The notes beneath the pieces were generated by a model. It did no database searches and was not told where the DNA came from. It worked only from the letters and a program-made list of their open reading frames with translations. This document shows, piece by piece, positions 45,548-55,227 of a DNA stretch of 64,000 nt. A program made the position numbers and the translations under genes. The stretch is taken from contig NZ_BMGA01000005.1 in NCBI RefSeq assembly GCF_014639535.1, positions 11,455 through 75,454 on the forward strand. The letters are read 5' to 3'. The first letter of the stretch is position 1; the number at the start of each line of letters is the position of its first letter. Source of the stretch: Flavobacterium palustre (GTDB lineage Bacteria; Bacteroidota; Bacteroidia; Flavobacteriales; Flavobacteriaceae).

Positions 45548-46360
45548 ATGGAAGAAAATCTAAAACGTCTCAACAAATTCATAGCCGAAACAGGTTTTTG
45601 CTCTCGTCGTGAAGCCGATAGATATATTGAAGAAGGTCGTGTAACCATCAATGATGTGGTTCCGGAACTGGGAACTAAAGTGAGTGTTAATGACGAAGTA
45701 CGTATTGACGGCAAACTCATTCATGAGAAAAATGAAAAACCCGTTTATCTTGCTTTCCATAAACCTGTTGGGATTGAGTGTACCACTAACTTAGAAGTAC
45801 GCAACAACATTGTCGATTATATCAATTATCCCAAACGTATTTTCCCTATTGGCCGATTAGACAAAGCCTCGGAAGGACTTATTTTTATGACCAATGACGG
45901 CGATATTGTCAATAAAATATTGCGCGCCAGAAACAATCACGAAAAAGAATATACCGTAACGGTAAACAAACCTATCACCGAACGTTTTATCCAACGTATG
46001 GGCAATGGCGTACCAATTTTAGACACCGTAACCCGAAAATGCAAGGTCGAACAAATAAGCAAATACATCTTCAAAATTATTTTGACTCAGGGTTTGAATC
46101 GTCAGATTCGCAGAATGTGTGAATATTTAGGATACGAAGTAACTGCTTTGAAACGCATCCGGATTATCAATATTTCACTGGATGTTCCTGTAGGTCGTTA
46201 TCGTGAACTGACCGATGCTGAAATTAAAGAATTAAATACGCTTATCGAACCTTCGAGTAAAACGGAAGAAGCGAGCTTACCCAAAACGGAAGCACCAAAA
46301 CGCCAAACGGAATTCATCAAAAAAAATGATCCGAGATTTAAAAAACGTGGGGATTATTAA
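45548..46360 (+). CDS. rluF: 23S rRNA pseudouridine synthase (RluF-like)
   Basis: A 270-residue pseudouridine synthase of the RsuA/RluF group. An S4 domain (about 8-60, LNKFIAETGFCSRREADRYI) precedes the catalytic domain with GRLDKASEGL (catalytic Asp105), KEYTVTVNKPI and LTQGLNRQIRRMCEYLGYEV. The last feature and the overall length fit RluF, which modifies U2604 of 23S rRNA; RluB or RluE roles are less likely. A basic tail with KKNDPRFKKRGDY ends the protein. Confidence 0.9.
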   Translation: MEENLKRLNKFIAETGFCSRREADRYIEEGRVTINDVVPELGTKVSVNDEVRIDGKLIHEKNEKPVYLAFHKPVGIECTTNLEVRNNIVDYINYPKRIFPIGRLDKASEGLIFMTNDGDIVNKILRARNNHEKEYTVTVNKPITERFIQRMGNGVPILDTVTRKCKVEQISKYIFKIILTQGLNRQIRRMCEYLGYEVTALKRIRIINISLDVPVGRYRELTDAEIKELNTLIEPSSKTEEASLPKTEAPKRQTEFIKKNDPRFKKRGDY

Positions 46361-46396
46361 TCAAAAACATTATCCATACTTCATTTATAACAACAA

Positions 46397-46424
46397 AAAG
46401 AGGAAATTCGTTTCCTCTTTTTGC
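46397..46424 (+). terminator. Terminator of rluF
   Basis: AAAGAGGAAA (46,397) TTCG TTTCCTCTTT (46,411): a perfect 10-bp stem with a stable UUCG tetraloop. Confidence 0.9.
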
Positions 46425-46558
46425 ATTTAAAGCAATAAATTATTTCAATTCTTATACATTAAAAAAACAAAACAATTCCTTAACCTTTTCTTCGAAGTAT
46501 AGTAAACTACATTTTAGTTGAAGCCCCTAATTTTGCGGTATAATCCAATATAATACCA

Positions 46559-48796
46559 TTGAAATTTTCATTCCCCAACGTTCGCAATTTCAGAACCCAA
46601 ATCTTTTTATCATTCTCTGTAATGATTTTTTTAATTCTGATTTGGTTTCTTATGTACCTCACCATCGATCGTAAAATCGATAATCTGAATAATTTCAGCT
46701 ATCAATCCTATCGTGTTTCACAAGATTTCAGTACCAATATCAAGCGTTTTCAAACCTTTCTGCTGTACGGTTACAAGGAAAAAGATTTTTATATCAGTCA
46801 CAATCAAAAAGATTTAACCCAATACCTTTCTGATTTAAACAAACAAAGAGCAGCCATTAATTCGATTTATAAAGAAGCCCGGGAACTCCATATTGAAATT
46901 GACGAAAAACAAATGCTTCAACTTTTCAATACAATTGATTTACTTATTAAAAATGTCAATCAGTACAAAAAAATTGCTTTAATCAGAGGTTTTAAAGATT
47001 ATGGAATTGAGGGTAAAATGCGTAACAAAGCCCATTTTCTGGAAGAAAAAAAGTACTTGAAACCTTTTACCATCCTGCAATTTCGCCGTCACGAAAAAGA
47101 CTATATGTTGCGGTCTGAAAAAACCTATCTTCAAAAATTTGAAAAATTATACAATAAAACAATTCATTCTGACGAAATCAGCCCGGTTTCTAAACCAATT
47201 CTACAAGATTACAAACGCTACTTTGATACTCTGGTAGTACTTACAAACCAGTTAGGTTATACACAAAATCTGGGTTTGAATGGCAAAATAAACCAATCCA
47301 ACGAAGAAATTGAAAATTTGTTTGCCCAAATTATCTCTTATAACGAAATTAGAATCAACCAATTAAAAACAAATTTGTTCTATTTTCAATTGGGACAAAC
47401 CCTTTTAATGATTGCCATTGCGTTGTTCTTATGTGTTTACATTTCAAAATATTTCACTAAAGACATCAAACTGCTTTCATTGGATATTTCTAATTTCATT
47501 TTTTCTAATTTTAAGAATACTAATCCCAAGCTGCTTCAGCAATCCTCCATTAAAGAAGTCGATTTTTTACTCAACAGTTATAAAATACTAAAAGAAAAAC
47601 TACACGAAAACTTGGTTGCTCTTGAAAAAAACAACGAAGCGGCTAACAATACCGCTAAATTTAAAACACAATTTCTGGCCAATATGAGTCACGAAATTCG
47701 TTCGCCTTTAAATGGAGTTATCGGGATGCTGAACATCCTTAAAACAAGTCCGTTAAACAGTGACCAATCCGAATATATTGAAATTGCCGAACACAGTGCC
47801 AATCACCTTTTAGGGATTGTCAACATGATTTTGGATCATTCTAAAATGGAAGCCGGAAAAGTCAAACTGGAACAGCATCCAACACATCTTAAAAATGAAC
47901 TTTCAAAATTAATCCGACTATTCGAATACCGTATCAAAGACAAAAACATAGACCTGCATTTTAACTTTGATGAACAAATTGAAAGCAATATTCTTTGCGA
48001 TAATTTACGACTCCAACAGGTTTTAATCAACCTTTTGGACAATGCAATTAAGTTTACAACAGCAGGAGATGTCAAACTGCAAGTAAACCTTATTGAACAA
48101 CAGCAAGGTATTCAAAAAGTCAATTTTCGGGTGATGGATTCAGGAATAGGTATTGATGTTAATAAAACCGAACAATTACTGCTGGCCTTTGAACAGGCCG
48201 ATTTGACAACCACCCGAAAATACGGCGGAACAGGACTTGGACTCACCATTTCAAATCAGCTAATCAGTTTGATGGGAGGTTCCAAATTAAACATCATCGC
48301 TCTGGAAGAAGGAGGTTCCAGTTTTAGTTTTGATATTCCCTTTAAAATTAGCACCAACACATTGGCATTCGAAAATCAAAATGACACATCTACTGCCGCA
48401 AACAACAATACTGTCAATAAAGCTCTGATTGTAGAAGACAATATCATCAATCAAAAGGTGTTACGAAAGCTGCTGGACAAAATAAACATTCCTGCTGATA
48501 TTGCAAACAACGGATTAGAAGCCGTTGCTCTTTTCGAAAAAAACGATTACGACATCATTTTTATGGACCTGCACATGCCGGAAATGGACGGTTTTGAGGC
48601 TACAAAAAAAATCCACTCGTTAGCCAAATACAAATCCAAAAACATTCCGATTATTGCCGTTACTGCCAGCGCTTTTGACGAAGACAAAATCAAAGCCATT
48701 GCTAATGGAATGGATGATTTTGTAAGCAAACCTATTGTTCTGAAAAATCTGGAAGAAACCATTGTGAAACAAATGCAACTGCATCATCATGTCTAA
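46559..48796 (+). CDS. Hybrid sensor histidine kinase/response regulator
   Basis: A 745-residue hybrid kinase starting with TTG. Two membrane helices (about 17-34 and 275-295) enclose a mostly helical sensor region of some 240 residues. HisKA has FLANMSHEIRSPLNG, the ATPase has NLLDNAIKFTTAGD, DSGIGIDVNKTE and GGTGLGLTIS, and a receiver has VEDNIINQ and FMDLHMPEMDG with a later SKPI. No DNA-binding domain follows. The extracellular sensor has no recognised family. The TTG start is chosen for the complete first membrane helix. Confidence 0.91.
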   Translation: MKFSFPNVRNFRTQIFLSFSVMIFLILIWFLMYLTIDRKIDNLNNFSYQSYRVSQDFSTNIKRFQTFLLYGYKEKDFYISHNQKDLTQYLSDLNKQRAAINSIYKEARELHIEIDEKQMLQLFNTIDLLIKNVNQYKKIALIRGFKDYGIEGKMRNKAHFLEEKKYLKPFTILQFRRHEKDYMLRSEKTYLQKFEKLYNKTIHSDEISPVSKPILQDYKRYFDTLVVLTNQLGYTQNLGLNGKINQSNEEIENLFAQIISYNEIRINQLKTNLFYFQLGQTLLMIAIALFLCVYISKYFTKDIKLLSLDISNFIFSNFKNTNPKLLQQSSIKEVDFLLNSYKILKEKLHENLVALEKNNEAANNTAKFKTQFLANMSHEIRSPLNGVIGMLNILKTSPLNSDQSEYIEIAEHSANHLLGIVNMILDHSKMEAGKVKLEQHPTHLKNELSKLIRLFEYRIKDKNIDLHFNFDEQIESNILCDNLRLQQVLINLLDNAIKFTTAGDVKLQVNLIEQQQGIQKVNFRVMDSGIGIDVNKTEQLLLAFEQADLTTTRKYGGTGLGLTISNQLISLMGGSKLNIIALEEGGSSFSFDIPFKISTNTLAFENQNDTSTAANNNTVNKALIVEDNIINQKVLRKLLDKINIPADIANNGLEAVALFEKNDYDIIFMDLHMPEMDGFEATKKIHSLAKYKSKNIPIIAVTASAFDEDKIKAIANGMDDFVSKPIVLKNLEETIVKQMQLHHHV

Positions 48797-48803
48797 AAAA
48801 CAA

Positions 48804-48831
48804 CAAACCCGGGATTTTCGTCACGGGTTTG
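48804..48831 (+). terminator. Weak hairpin after the hybrid kinase
   Basis: CAAACCCG (48,804) / CGGGTTTG (48,824) without a T run. It may be an attenuated terminator or an RNA-stability element. Confidence 0.4.
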
Positions 48832-48877
48832 ATCATTAAATTATGCCGTTTATGAATATATAACAATCCGTTTATTT

Positions 48878-48937
48878 TTGTCACATCGAGCGCAGTCGAG
48901 ATGCTGTAAATGTTCTCGACTCCGCTCGAACTGACAA
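48878..48937. repeat. TCGAGCGCAGTCGAGA-type dispersed inverted repeat
   Basis: TTGTCACATCGAGCGCAGTCGAGA is followed by TCTCGACTCCGCTCGAACTGACAA, a long imperfect palindrome. This is a common intergenic repeat in flavobacteria. It lies between convergent genes. Confidence 0.75.
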
Positions 48938-48965
48938 TAAGACTTATTTATAATCATAAGTGGTA

Positions 48966-50348
48966 TTATTTCAAATCAATTGATTCATAATACAAAACTT
49001 TAGATATAGAACTAGCATTTTGATATTCCAGTAAATTTTCTCTTTTGGAATTTTTCTTATCAATATTTTTAAGCTCTTCGGGATACAAATTATAATATAT
49101 TTCGTCATTATAATTTAAATTTCTCAAAAACTCCTTGTCCATCCCTTTGTTCACCGAAATATTATATTTGGTAATCAAATTTCCCCAATTGAAATAACTG
49201 CACAAAAGGATTAAACCGTAGCAATACCAAACCATTTGATTAAATAAGAAAGCATTTGTTTTTTGCTTTGTTATTTTTCTCAAAGAAAAAAACAAACCAA
49301 TTAAAGCTAAAATCAAAAAAGCATATACCCCTAACCTTTTATAAGTTAATCCATAGTGAAAGATATATTCGGAATTTTTAATCAGAGCGCTTACAATCAA
49401 AACCGCATTTAAGAAAATCCATATTTGAGCTAATTGTTTTAGCTTTTTTGCTTTTTCATCAAAATTAAATCCGCCTTTAAAATAAAATAAGATAACACCA
49501 ACAGCCATAACGATGGAGAAAATAACAGCATTGACACGTTCGTGCGTGTCTGAACTCAGTTTTGATTTTTGGACAACTTCAAAAAACTGTTCATAATTAT
49601 AAGTGACGATAAAAATCAACAACAAAACATTTAAAAGAAACAAAGTAATGGCTCCACTCTTTCTTTCAAAATCAATATCCAGAAATGAAAAGGTACTTTG
49701 ATTTTGATGTTTAGCTTCCTCATCGAAATCATTAGCCAATAATTTGTTTTTTTCATAACAAACTTCCGGAATCCAATAATTCCAAAAAGTAAACGATATA
49801 TAAAATCCTAAAGATGAAATCACAAAAAGTATCCACAGATTAATATCAAAATAATAATCGGTAAACAAAGACGAAAAATGATCGCTCCCAAAAGAATACA
49901 CTATAAAAAACAAGGCTAAAAAAACAGCCGGAATAATAAAATAGGCAATTAACTTTTTGACAAAATCATTATTGATTTCTCTTTTTGGAAGATACTGGCT
50001 AAACATCAATATACGACCAAAAGAAGTTATTCCGTTTAAAAAAATCAATGGAATTACCTGTATGATTTTAAGTTCCTGATTTTGTAATCTGAATTGCAAA
50101 AAAACCAAAGACAGGAATAATGCCAGAAAAGAAGCAAAATCGGCATACCAGGCAAAAGCCAGGCAGGATAAAAACGAAGTTCCAAACAGCATGAAATTCA
50201 ATCGATTATTGAATTTGTTGCTATTATTATAACTCACTAATCCTAAAAGAAATAAACCAAAAAGACCCAAATTAAGACCTATCGTTTGTTTGTAAAAAAG
50301 CAGTACAAAAACCAGACTGCTCACTAAAATAAGATGGTATTTTTTCAT
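48966..50348 (-). CDS. DUF4173 multi-span membrane protein
   Basis: A 460-residue membrane protein with about 11 hydrophobic helices and a hydrophilic C-terminal tail. FGRILMFSQYLPKREINNDF and the later FNWGNLITKYNISVNKGMD fit the DUF4173 family. Function is unknown. The ATG at 50,348 is preferred to an earlier TTG because the upstream bases form a palindrome (50,368-50,384) that looks like an operator. It follows a winged-helix regulator gene on the same strand. Confidence 0.84.
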   Translation of the reverse strand: MKKYHLILVSSLVFVLLFYKQTIGLNLGLFGLFLLGLVSYNNSNKFNNRLNFMLFGTSFLSCLAFAWYADFASFLALFLSLVFLQFRLQNQELKIIQVIPLIFLNGITSFGRILMFSQYLPKREINNDFVKKLIAYFIIPAVFLALFFIVYSFGSDHFSSLFTDYYFDINLWILFVISSLGFYISFTFWNYWIPEVCYEKNKLLANDFDEEAKHQNQSTFSFLDIDFERKSGAITLFLLNVLLLIFIVTYNYEQFFEVVQKSKLSSDTHERVNAVIFSIVMAVGVILFYFKGGFNFDEKAKKLKQLAQIWIFLNAVLIVSALIKNSEYIFHYGLTYKRLGVYAFLILALIGLFFSLRKITKQKTNAFLFNQMVWYCYGLILLCSYFNWGNLITKYNISVNKGMDKEFLRNLNYNDEIYYNLYPEELKNIDKKNSKRENLLEYQNASSISKVLYYESIDLK

Positions 50349-50367
50349 AGCTGATAAATTTAAAAGT

Positions 50368-50384
50368 ACTTTGTTTTTCAAAGT
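50368..50384. promoter_or_regulatory. Predicted operator, site 2 (upstream of DUF4173)
   Basis: ACTTTG-N5-CAAAGT, preceded on the plus strand by AAAGT. It has exactly the same arms and spacing as the site at 51,321. This repeated palindrome is the likely target of the winged-helix regulator encoded between the two sites. Confidence 0.55.
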
Positions 50385-50402
50385 TTAAAGTTAAAAAAAG
50401 GA

Positions 50403-50696
50403 TTATTTAGAATTGATTAATTTTTCAAGATAATTTAAGTGTTCCTTAAAAGCCAATCTTCCTATATTGGTAACACGATAAGAGGTTTTAGGCTTTTTGC
50501 CCACAAACTCTTTCTTGATTTCTATATATTCTGATTTCTCCAATGCCGTAGAATGACTCGCTAAATTACCATCGGTAATATTCAACAAGGCTTTCATTTC
50601 GGTAAAATCCACCCAGTCGTTTACAATCAGAATCGACATGATTCCTAATCGTACCCGACTTTCGAAATTTTTATTTAATTTATCAATAATTCCCAT
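50403..50696 (-). CDS. Winged-helix transcriptional regulator
   Basis: A 97-residue protein with a winged-helix DNA-binding domain (VRLGIMSILIVNDWVDFTEMK, NLASHSTALEKSEYIEIKKEF), of the HTH family also found as PF13601. It has no ligand or sensor domain. It lies 3 bases after the gene at 50,700, so they form an operon. The matching palindromes at 50,368 and 51,321 are likely binding sites. Confidence 0.88.
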   Translation of the reverse strand: MGIIDKLNKNFESRVRLGIMSILIVNDWVDFTEMKALLNITDGNLASHSTALEKSEYIEIKKEFVGKKPKTSYRVTNIGRLAFKEHLNYLEKLINSK

Positions 50697-50699
50697 GAA

Positions 50700-51311
50700 C
50701 TATTTGTATTTTTTAAAAAGAAGTAATCCGTAAAAAATATGCAAAACTCCAAATCCCAACATCCAAAAAACAAAACCACTTCCCAGAAAAAACATAGCGA
50801 TACAGCCCAAAACCACTTCCGAAAATCCCAAATATTTGATATCCGAAAAAGTATAATGTCCTGCATTAATTAAAGCCAATCCATAAAAAATAAGCGTTGC
50901 AGGAGCAACTAATACAAACATTCCGTGGTAAATTAATGCTATACAAAACAATCCACCAGCCAAAAGTGGCACAAACAAGCCCAGTAACATTTTTTTAGTT
51001 GTGGCCGTCCAAATAGCCAGATTGTTTTTTCTACTTTTTCTGACGGTGAACAGAATTCCAAAGAATAAAGCCAACAACAATATTGCAACCGCAATAATGA
51101 TGAGTTGTTGGATCAATTCAGCACTATATTCCGCCTTTCCGTTTAAACAATCAATACCGTTAGCCTCTAATAATTGAAAAGCAAAACCACCTCCTATTAA
51201 TGCTGTGATTCCGGCAAAAACGCCTGATAATCCGCTTAAAGATATAAATCGGGAAGAACGCTCCATCATGGAACGTATGTGTAACAAATCTTCTTGATGT
51301 TTCTGAACCAT
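50700..51311 (-). CDS. Membrane protein of unknown function
   Basis: A 203-residue protein with an N-terminal charged region and five hydrophobic segments (about 22-45, 65-85, 105-125, 130-150 and 165-195). MERSSRFISLSGLSGVFAGI opens the membrane part. I do not recognise the family beyond its similarity to membrane partners of winged-helix regulators in flavobacteria. It is the first gene of the operon, with a predicted operator and promoter before it. Confidence 0.8.
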   Translation of the reverse strand: MVQKHQEDLLHIRSMMERSSRFISLSGLSGVFAGITALIGGGFAFQLLEANGIDCLNGKAEYSAELIQQLIIIAVAILLLALFFGILFTVRKSRKNNLAIWTATTKKMLLGLFVPLLAGGLFCIALIYHGMFVLVAPATLIFYGLALINAGHYTFSDIKYLGFSEVVLGCIAMFFLGSGFVFWMLGFGVLHIFYGLLLFKKYK

Positions 51312-51320
51312 AATTAAAGT

Positions 51321-51337
51321 ACTTTGAGTTACAAAGT
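51321..51337. promoter_or_regulatory. Predicted operator, site 1
   Basis: ACTTTG-N5-CAAAGT overlaps the -7 box TAACTTTG (51,332-51,339, minus strand) of the operon, so binding here would block transcription. It matches site 2 at 50,368. Confidence 0.6.
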
Positions 51338-51465
51338 TATGTTTTATTTTGAAATGACAATACTGAAAATAGATTTTTTATTAATGCTTTTTAAAACACA
51401 AAATCCTCATTAAAAACAGTTATTACAATTGCTTTTAATGAGGATTTATTCTTTTTTCAGAACTA

Positions 51466-54003
51466 TTACATCTGCTTCTCTAAAATCACTTTCAAAGATT
51501 CATTAGAGTGATGTCCTAATTTTGGATTCACCACTTCTCCATTTTTGTTGACCAAAACATAATGTGGAATTCCTGAAATATTAAACTTTTGGGTTAAATA
51601 ATTCCATTCATCTTTAGAAACTCTGTAATGCTCTCCTTTAATATTGGGAATACTGTTTTCCCATGTTTTTAAAGGTGAAGTTTCTCCGGTTATATACAGA
51701 AAAACTACGTCCTTATCTTTCATATCCTCTTTTAAAGGTGCTATTTCTTTGATTCCTGACATACAAGGACCACACCAGGTTGCCCAAAAATCGACATAAA
51801 TTACTTTTCCTTTAAACTTAGCAATCATGGAATCAAAAAGTTCATCTGCTGTTGTTTTTTTAACGGTATTAACAGCATAACCTGTCTTTGATTTATTAGC
51901 TTCTAATTGAGCCTTCATCTTATCGTTTTCAAAAACAATATAATTCGATAAAAATGGATGTTTTATTTTTTCCCGAATTTTTTGCAATTCACTTTCTGTA
52001 TAAGGAGTAAAATTCCTTTCTAAATTTCTGGTCTTTTGTTGCAAAATCATCGCATCAATAAAAAAAGCATCCTTTAAACCGTAAACCTCTTTCATTTTAT
52101 TATAAGATTTATTAGAATACAATTCCGACATGATATTCTGAATATCTTTCATGTACTTTTTACCAAATTCTTCAGGTTTCTTGCCGTACTTCTGTTCAAA
52201 TGCTTTTTTGACGACAAGCTCATCTTTTGATAATTGAATTATTTCGTAATCAGCAATTAATTCTTTTTCTTCTGCAGTAAGAGAGACTTTTTTCGTGTTT
52301 AAATAAGTTGCTAAATCACCCACAGAAACATCATTCTGTCCTTTCTTATTTTGCAATACTTCGTAAGCCTCTTTGTGATTTTTACTAAATGCCTCAATTT
52401 TTACTTTATTAGTCGTATTAAAATCGAGCAACCTTAAATCTCCTTTTTCTCTTTTCCTATATGCTTCCACCATTTCTAACTCATCATTAGTCAATACGAT
52501 ATCGTTCTCCTGAAGTGTTTTAGCCATATCTGCCATATTTCTGAATGCAGGTAAAACAATAGGATCACTTAAAGCCTCTACATGAGCTAAATTACTGATA
52601 AAATAAGAGAAATTTTTAGACATTACTGCCACTTCATTATTCAACATTGACTTTGTAATAAAATCATAATAGGAAGCCTCTAGTTTTACATCTTCATCAA
52701 GTGTAGCTTTATCTTTTTGTGTAAACTGCCTGTATGAGTTATAGGTAAAAATCTGTGCAAAAGCTAAAAATTCAATATCCATCTTCTTAATTTGAAGCGC
52801 TTTCTGACTTATAAATTGTTTTTGAGCAATAATATTTAAAGCTTGTAGTTGTTTGTCTCTTATTTCTAAACAGGCTTTTTTAAAATCTTCCGGACTCATT
52901 TCTAAAATCCTCTTTCTTAGACTTTGATACTCTTTATAAGATTCGGCTTTTTCCAAAGCTTTAAAGTCTGTATTTATTCTGGCGCAATCACCCATAAATA
53001 ATACCATGTCATTGTCGACAACTTGAAAGATTTCCTTGCCAGGTTCTACAAAAACGGCAGTCATCTTATCAAACAAATTAAGATAAACCGATTGTGGATG
53101 ATTTATTGGAAATTTTACTGAGAAACTCCCATCACTGGCAATTTCTACCAAATAAGTATCCTGGCTTCCCGTAAAAGCATTATTTACATATACTTTGGCT
53201 GTTTTCATTCCTGCTCTTTTAGTATAACCTTTTACAAAACCGGAATACGTAGCTGAATCAGACTTAAAAACATTCGAAGTATATACCTCATCATTAGCTA
53301 ATTTATAGTTTGGGTTATCAACTTTTTCCTTACTATAAAGAGCTAATTTTTCTTTGTCTTCGCCTAATTTTACTGCATCTTTTTTGTCTATTTGGGCATA
53401 AACTGTTTTTTGCTTTCCTTGTTTTTCAAGAACAATAGTGTAATTGTTTTTTTTCCTCTCTACTGTTTTATAATTCCAAACGGCTTTATCCATAATAGCC
53501 TGATTTGGATAAAATCCGTAATCCCATTGATTGCTTCCATTAGTTTGAAACCAAGTGCCTTGTAAAGTTTTAGGCATTAATGATACCGCTTCCTGCTCAT
53601 TGATCACAATATCATAAATTGACCAATTTCCTCCTTCATTTGCCTCACCAAAATCTACTTTATTGACTCTTTTGTCCAATTTAGGAAAATACAATTGATA
53701 GTTAACTTCGCCACTCTCTGTTATAGTATATCTTTCTCCTATAGGAATTCCTTCGGTTTTTGTCGCAAAAATCTTGTCACCGCCATTAACATCTTGTATG
53801 TAAGATTCTTTAGGAATAAAAATCCATTGTCCCGGATAATATTCAATGTGAAAATGGAGTATGGTAGCTTCTTCCGTCAATTCAATTTTAGTAATACTAC
53901 CCGGAATATTACTCAACCCATAATCAGGTTTGTCGATAATTTTCTGTGCAAATAAACTGCTGACAGACAACAGTGCTGCAAACAATAAAAGGATTTTTTT
54001 CAT
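51466..54003 (-). CDS. Exported TlpA-like thioredoxin-domain protein
   Basis: An 845-residue protein with a signal peptide (LLSVSSLFAQK). A long N-terminal region of mixed beta and helical character, with an unrecognised central helical domain, leads to a C-terminal thioredoxin fold with the active site WCGPC at 743-747 and the cis-proline element GIPHYVLV. It belongs to the large AhpC/TSA (TlpA-like) proteins typical of Bacteroidota. It may support disulfide or thiol exchange in the periplasm. Confidence 0.86.
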   Translation of the reverse strand: MKKILLLFAALLSVSSLFAQKIIDKPDYGLSNIPGSITKIELTEEATILHFHIEYYPGQWIFIPKESYIQDVNGGDKIFATKTEGIPIGERYTITESGEVNYQLYFPKLDKRVNKVDFGEANEGGNWSIYDIVINEQEAVSLMPKTLQGTWFQTNGSNQWDYGFYPNQAIMDKAVWNYKTVERKKNNYTIVLEKQGKQKTVYAQIDKKDAVKLGEDKEKLALYSKEKVDNPNYKLANDEVYTSNVFKSDSATYSGFVKGYTKRAGMKTAKVYVNNAFTGSQDTYLVEIASDGSFSVKFPINHPQSVYLNLFDKMTAVFVEPGKEIFQVVDNDMVLFMGDCARINTDFKALEKAESYKEYQSLRKRILEMSPEDFKKACLEIRDKQLQALNIIAQKQFISQKALQIKKMDIEFLAFAQIFTYNSYRQFTQKDKATLDEDVKLEASYYDFITKSMLNNEVAVMSKNFSYFISNLAHVEALSDPIVLPAFRNMADMAKTLQENDIVLTNDELEMVEAYRKREKGDLRLLDFNTTNKVKIEAFSKNHKEAYEVLQNKKGQNDVSVGDLATYLNTKKVSLTAEEKELIADYEIIQLSKDELVVKKAFEQKYGKKPEEFGKKYMKDIQNIMSELYSNKSYNKMKEVYGLKDAFFIDAMILQQKTRNLERNFTPYTESELQKIREKIKHPFLSNYIVFENDKMKAQLEANKSKTGYAVNTVKKTTADELFDSMIAKFKGKVIYVDFWATWCGPCMSGIKEIAPLKEDMKDKDVVFLYITGETSPLKTWENSIPNIKGEHYRVSKDEWNYLTQKFNISGIPHYVLVNKNGEVVNPKLGHHSNESLKVILEKQM

Positions 54004-54178
54004 AATTTTTTAGGTTGGTTAAATGGTGGTAAATATTTGTAGGTTTTTATTTAATCGATTCCAAACTTAATTATTAATTCGAAAAAAGATTACAATAATT
54101 TGTTAAAAAGAAAGAAATTACAACAACTATACAATCTCTGTAGAAAACAAATTGAATAGTAATTATCTTTAATTTTCA

Positions 54179-54862
54179 TTAATTTCTAAAATACATTCGG
54201 CTTGAATTATCTATTCCAAGATTAATCTTTCCATCTACAATAACACCATCTATATAGGAATCATTAGCTAAGCTACCTGACAACATTTTAGCCCCTTTTT
54301 GAGAATTTAGATATAATTTAGTTTTATCAAATTGCAAATTAATTTTTTCAATATTATCACCATCAAAATGCAAATTCGAATTTTTAGCTTCTATATTTAC
54401 GAAAGCCGGTTTGTTAAAATCCCAAAAGAAATCAGACTTATTTAAGCTGATTGACAAACTATCCACTTGGTAGTTTCTTAAAGTAACATTCGTTTTTTCT
54501 TTTGCAAGAATAGACTTCACATTTTTGCAATAGACTTCAGGAATAACGAACCATTCTCCATCTTTTCTTGATTTTACTACAGACACAAATAACGTATCGT
54601 TTCTAACTTCAAAAGGAGCTAAATCAGGAGCTTCTTCTTTTTTGTAAGCCTGTGAAACACTAAATTCTTTGCCGTTTTTTAAAACCAGATAAGCACCTGG
54701 TTCAGCAACTACGACCGAAAAAGGAGCTGTTTTCTTTTCTTGAATGGCAAAATCAGCTTTATTATCAATCCCCTTATAATATTTTGAACCAATAAATAGC
54801 AAAGTAATCCCTCCGAAAAGAAAGGTTAAAAAAGAAATTAATATAATATTAGATGTTTTCAT
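54179..54862 (-). CDS. Membrane-anchored protein of unknown function
   Basis: A 227-residue protein with an N-terminal membrane helix (NIILISFLTFLFGGITLLFIG) and an extracytoplasmic region with repeated beta-strand patterns (VTLRNYQVDSLSISLNKSDFFW, NIEAKNSNLHFDG, INLQFDKTKLYLNS), reminiscent of DUF2807-like beta-helical proteins. The start may be either of two close methionines (54,868 or 54,862). It overlaps the GntR gene and is probably part of the ABC/GntR operon. Confidence 0.72.
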   Translation of the reverse strand: MKTSNIILISFLTFLFGGITLLFIGSKYYKGIDNKADFAIQEKKTAPFSVVVAEPGAYLVLKNGKEFSVSQAYKKEEAPDLAPFEVRNDTLFVSVVKSRKDGEWFVIPEVYCKNVKSILAKEKTNVTLRNYQVDSLSISLNKSDFFWDFNKPAFVNIEAKNSNLHFDGDNIEKINLQFDKTKLYLNSQKGAKMLSGSLANDSYIDGVIVDGKINLGIDNSSRMYFRN

Positions 54863-55226
54863 GGTCATTGTGTTTAATTACAGATAATAATTCATTTAAA
54901 TCGGCACTGTTTAGTTGGAGTAATTTTACTTTAAGAAGGAAATCAGGTAAATCTTGGCTGAAAAAATTGTTTTTTTCAGTTTGTTTAATAAGTTCGAAAG
55001 CCTTTTCGGAAACAAAAAATCCAATGCCTCGTTTGTTGTCAAAAATGCCGGAATCCTGCAAATTAGCGTAAGCACGCATTACCGTGTTGTGATTCACTTC
55101 AAATTCGGCTGCCAAATCCCGCACCGAAGCCACCCGATCACCCGATTGCAATTGTCCTTCTAAAATTTGCCTACAGAGATTATCTACTATTTGCAGATAA
55201 ATCCCTTTGGTTGATTTAAAATCCAT
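54849..55226 (-). CDS. GntR family transcriptional regulator (YtrA-like)
   Basis: A 125-residue regulator. The winged helix comprises LCRQILEGQLQSGDRVASVRDLAAEFEVNHNTVMRAYANL, a classic GntR pattern. The short C-terminal effector region is like the YtrA subfamily, which is typically encoded with ABC transporter genes. The predicted operator at 56,896 lies upstream of this gene's operon. Confidence 0.91.
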   Translation of the reverse strand: MDFKSTKGIYLQIVDNLCRQILEGQLQSGDRVASVRDLAAEFEVNHNTVMRAYANLQDSGIFDNKRGIGFFVSEKAFELIKQTEKNNFFSQDLPDFLLKVKLLQLNSADLNELLSVIKHNDHENI

Positions 55227-55227
55227 A

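Noticed and set aside
46715-46735. parS site for the ParAB system
   Set aside because: TGTTTCACAAGA is only half of the TGTTTCACGTGAAACA consensus, lies inside a kinase gene and is 44 kb from parAB.
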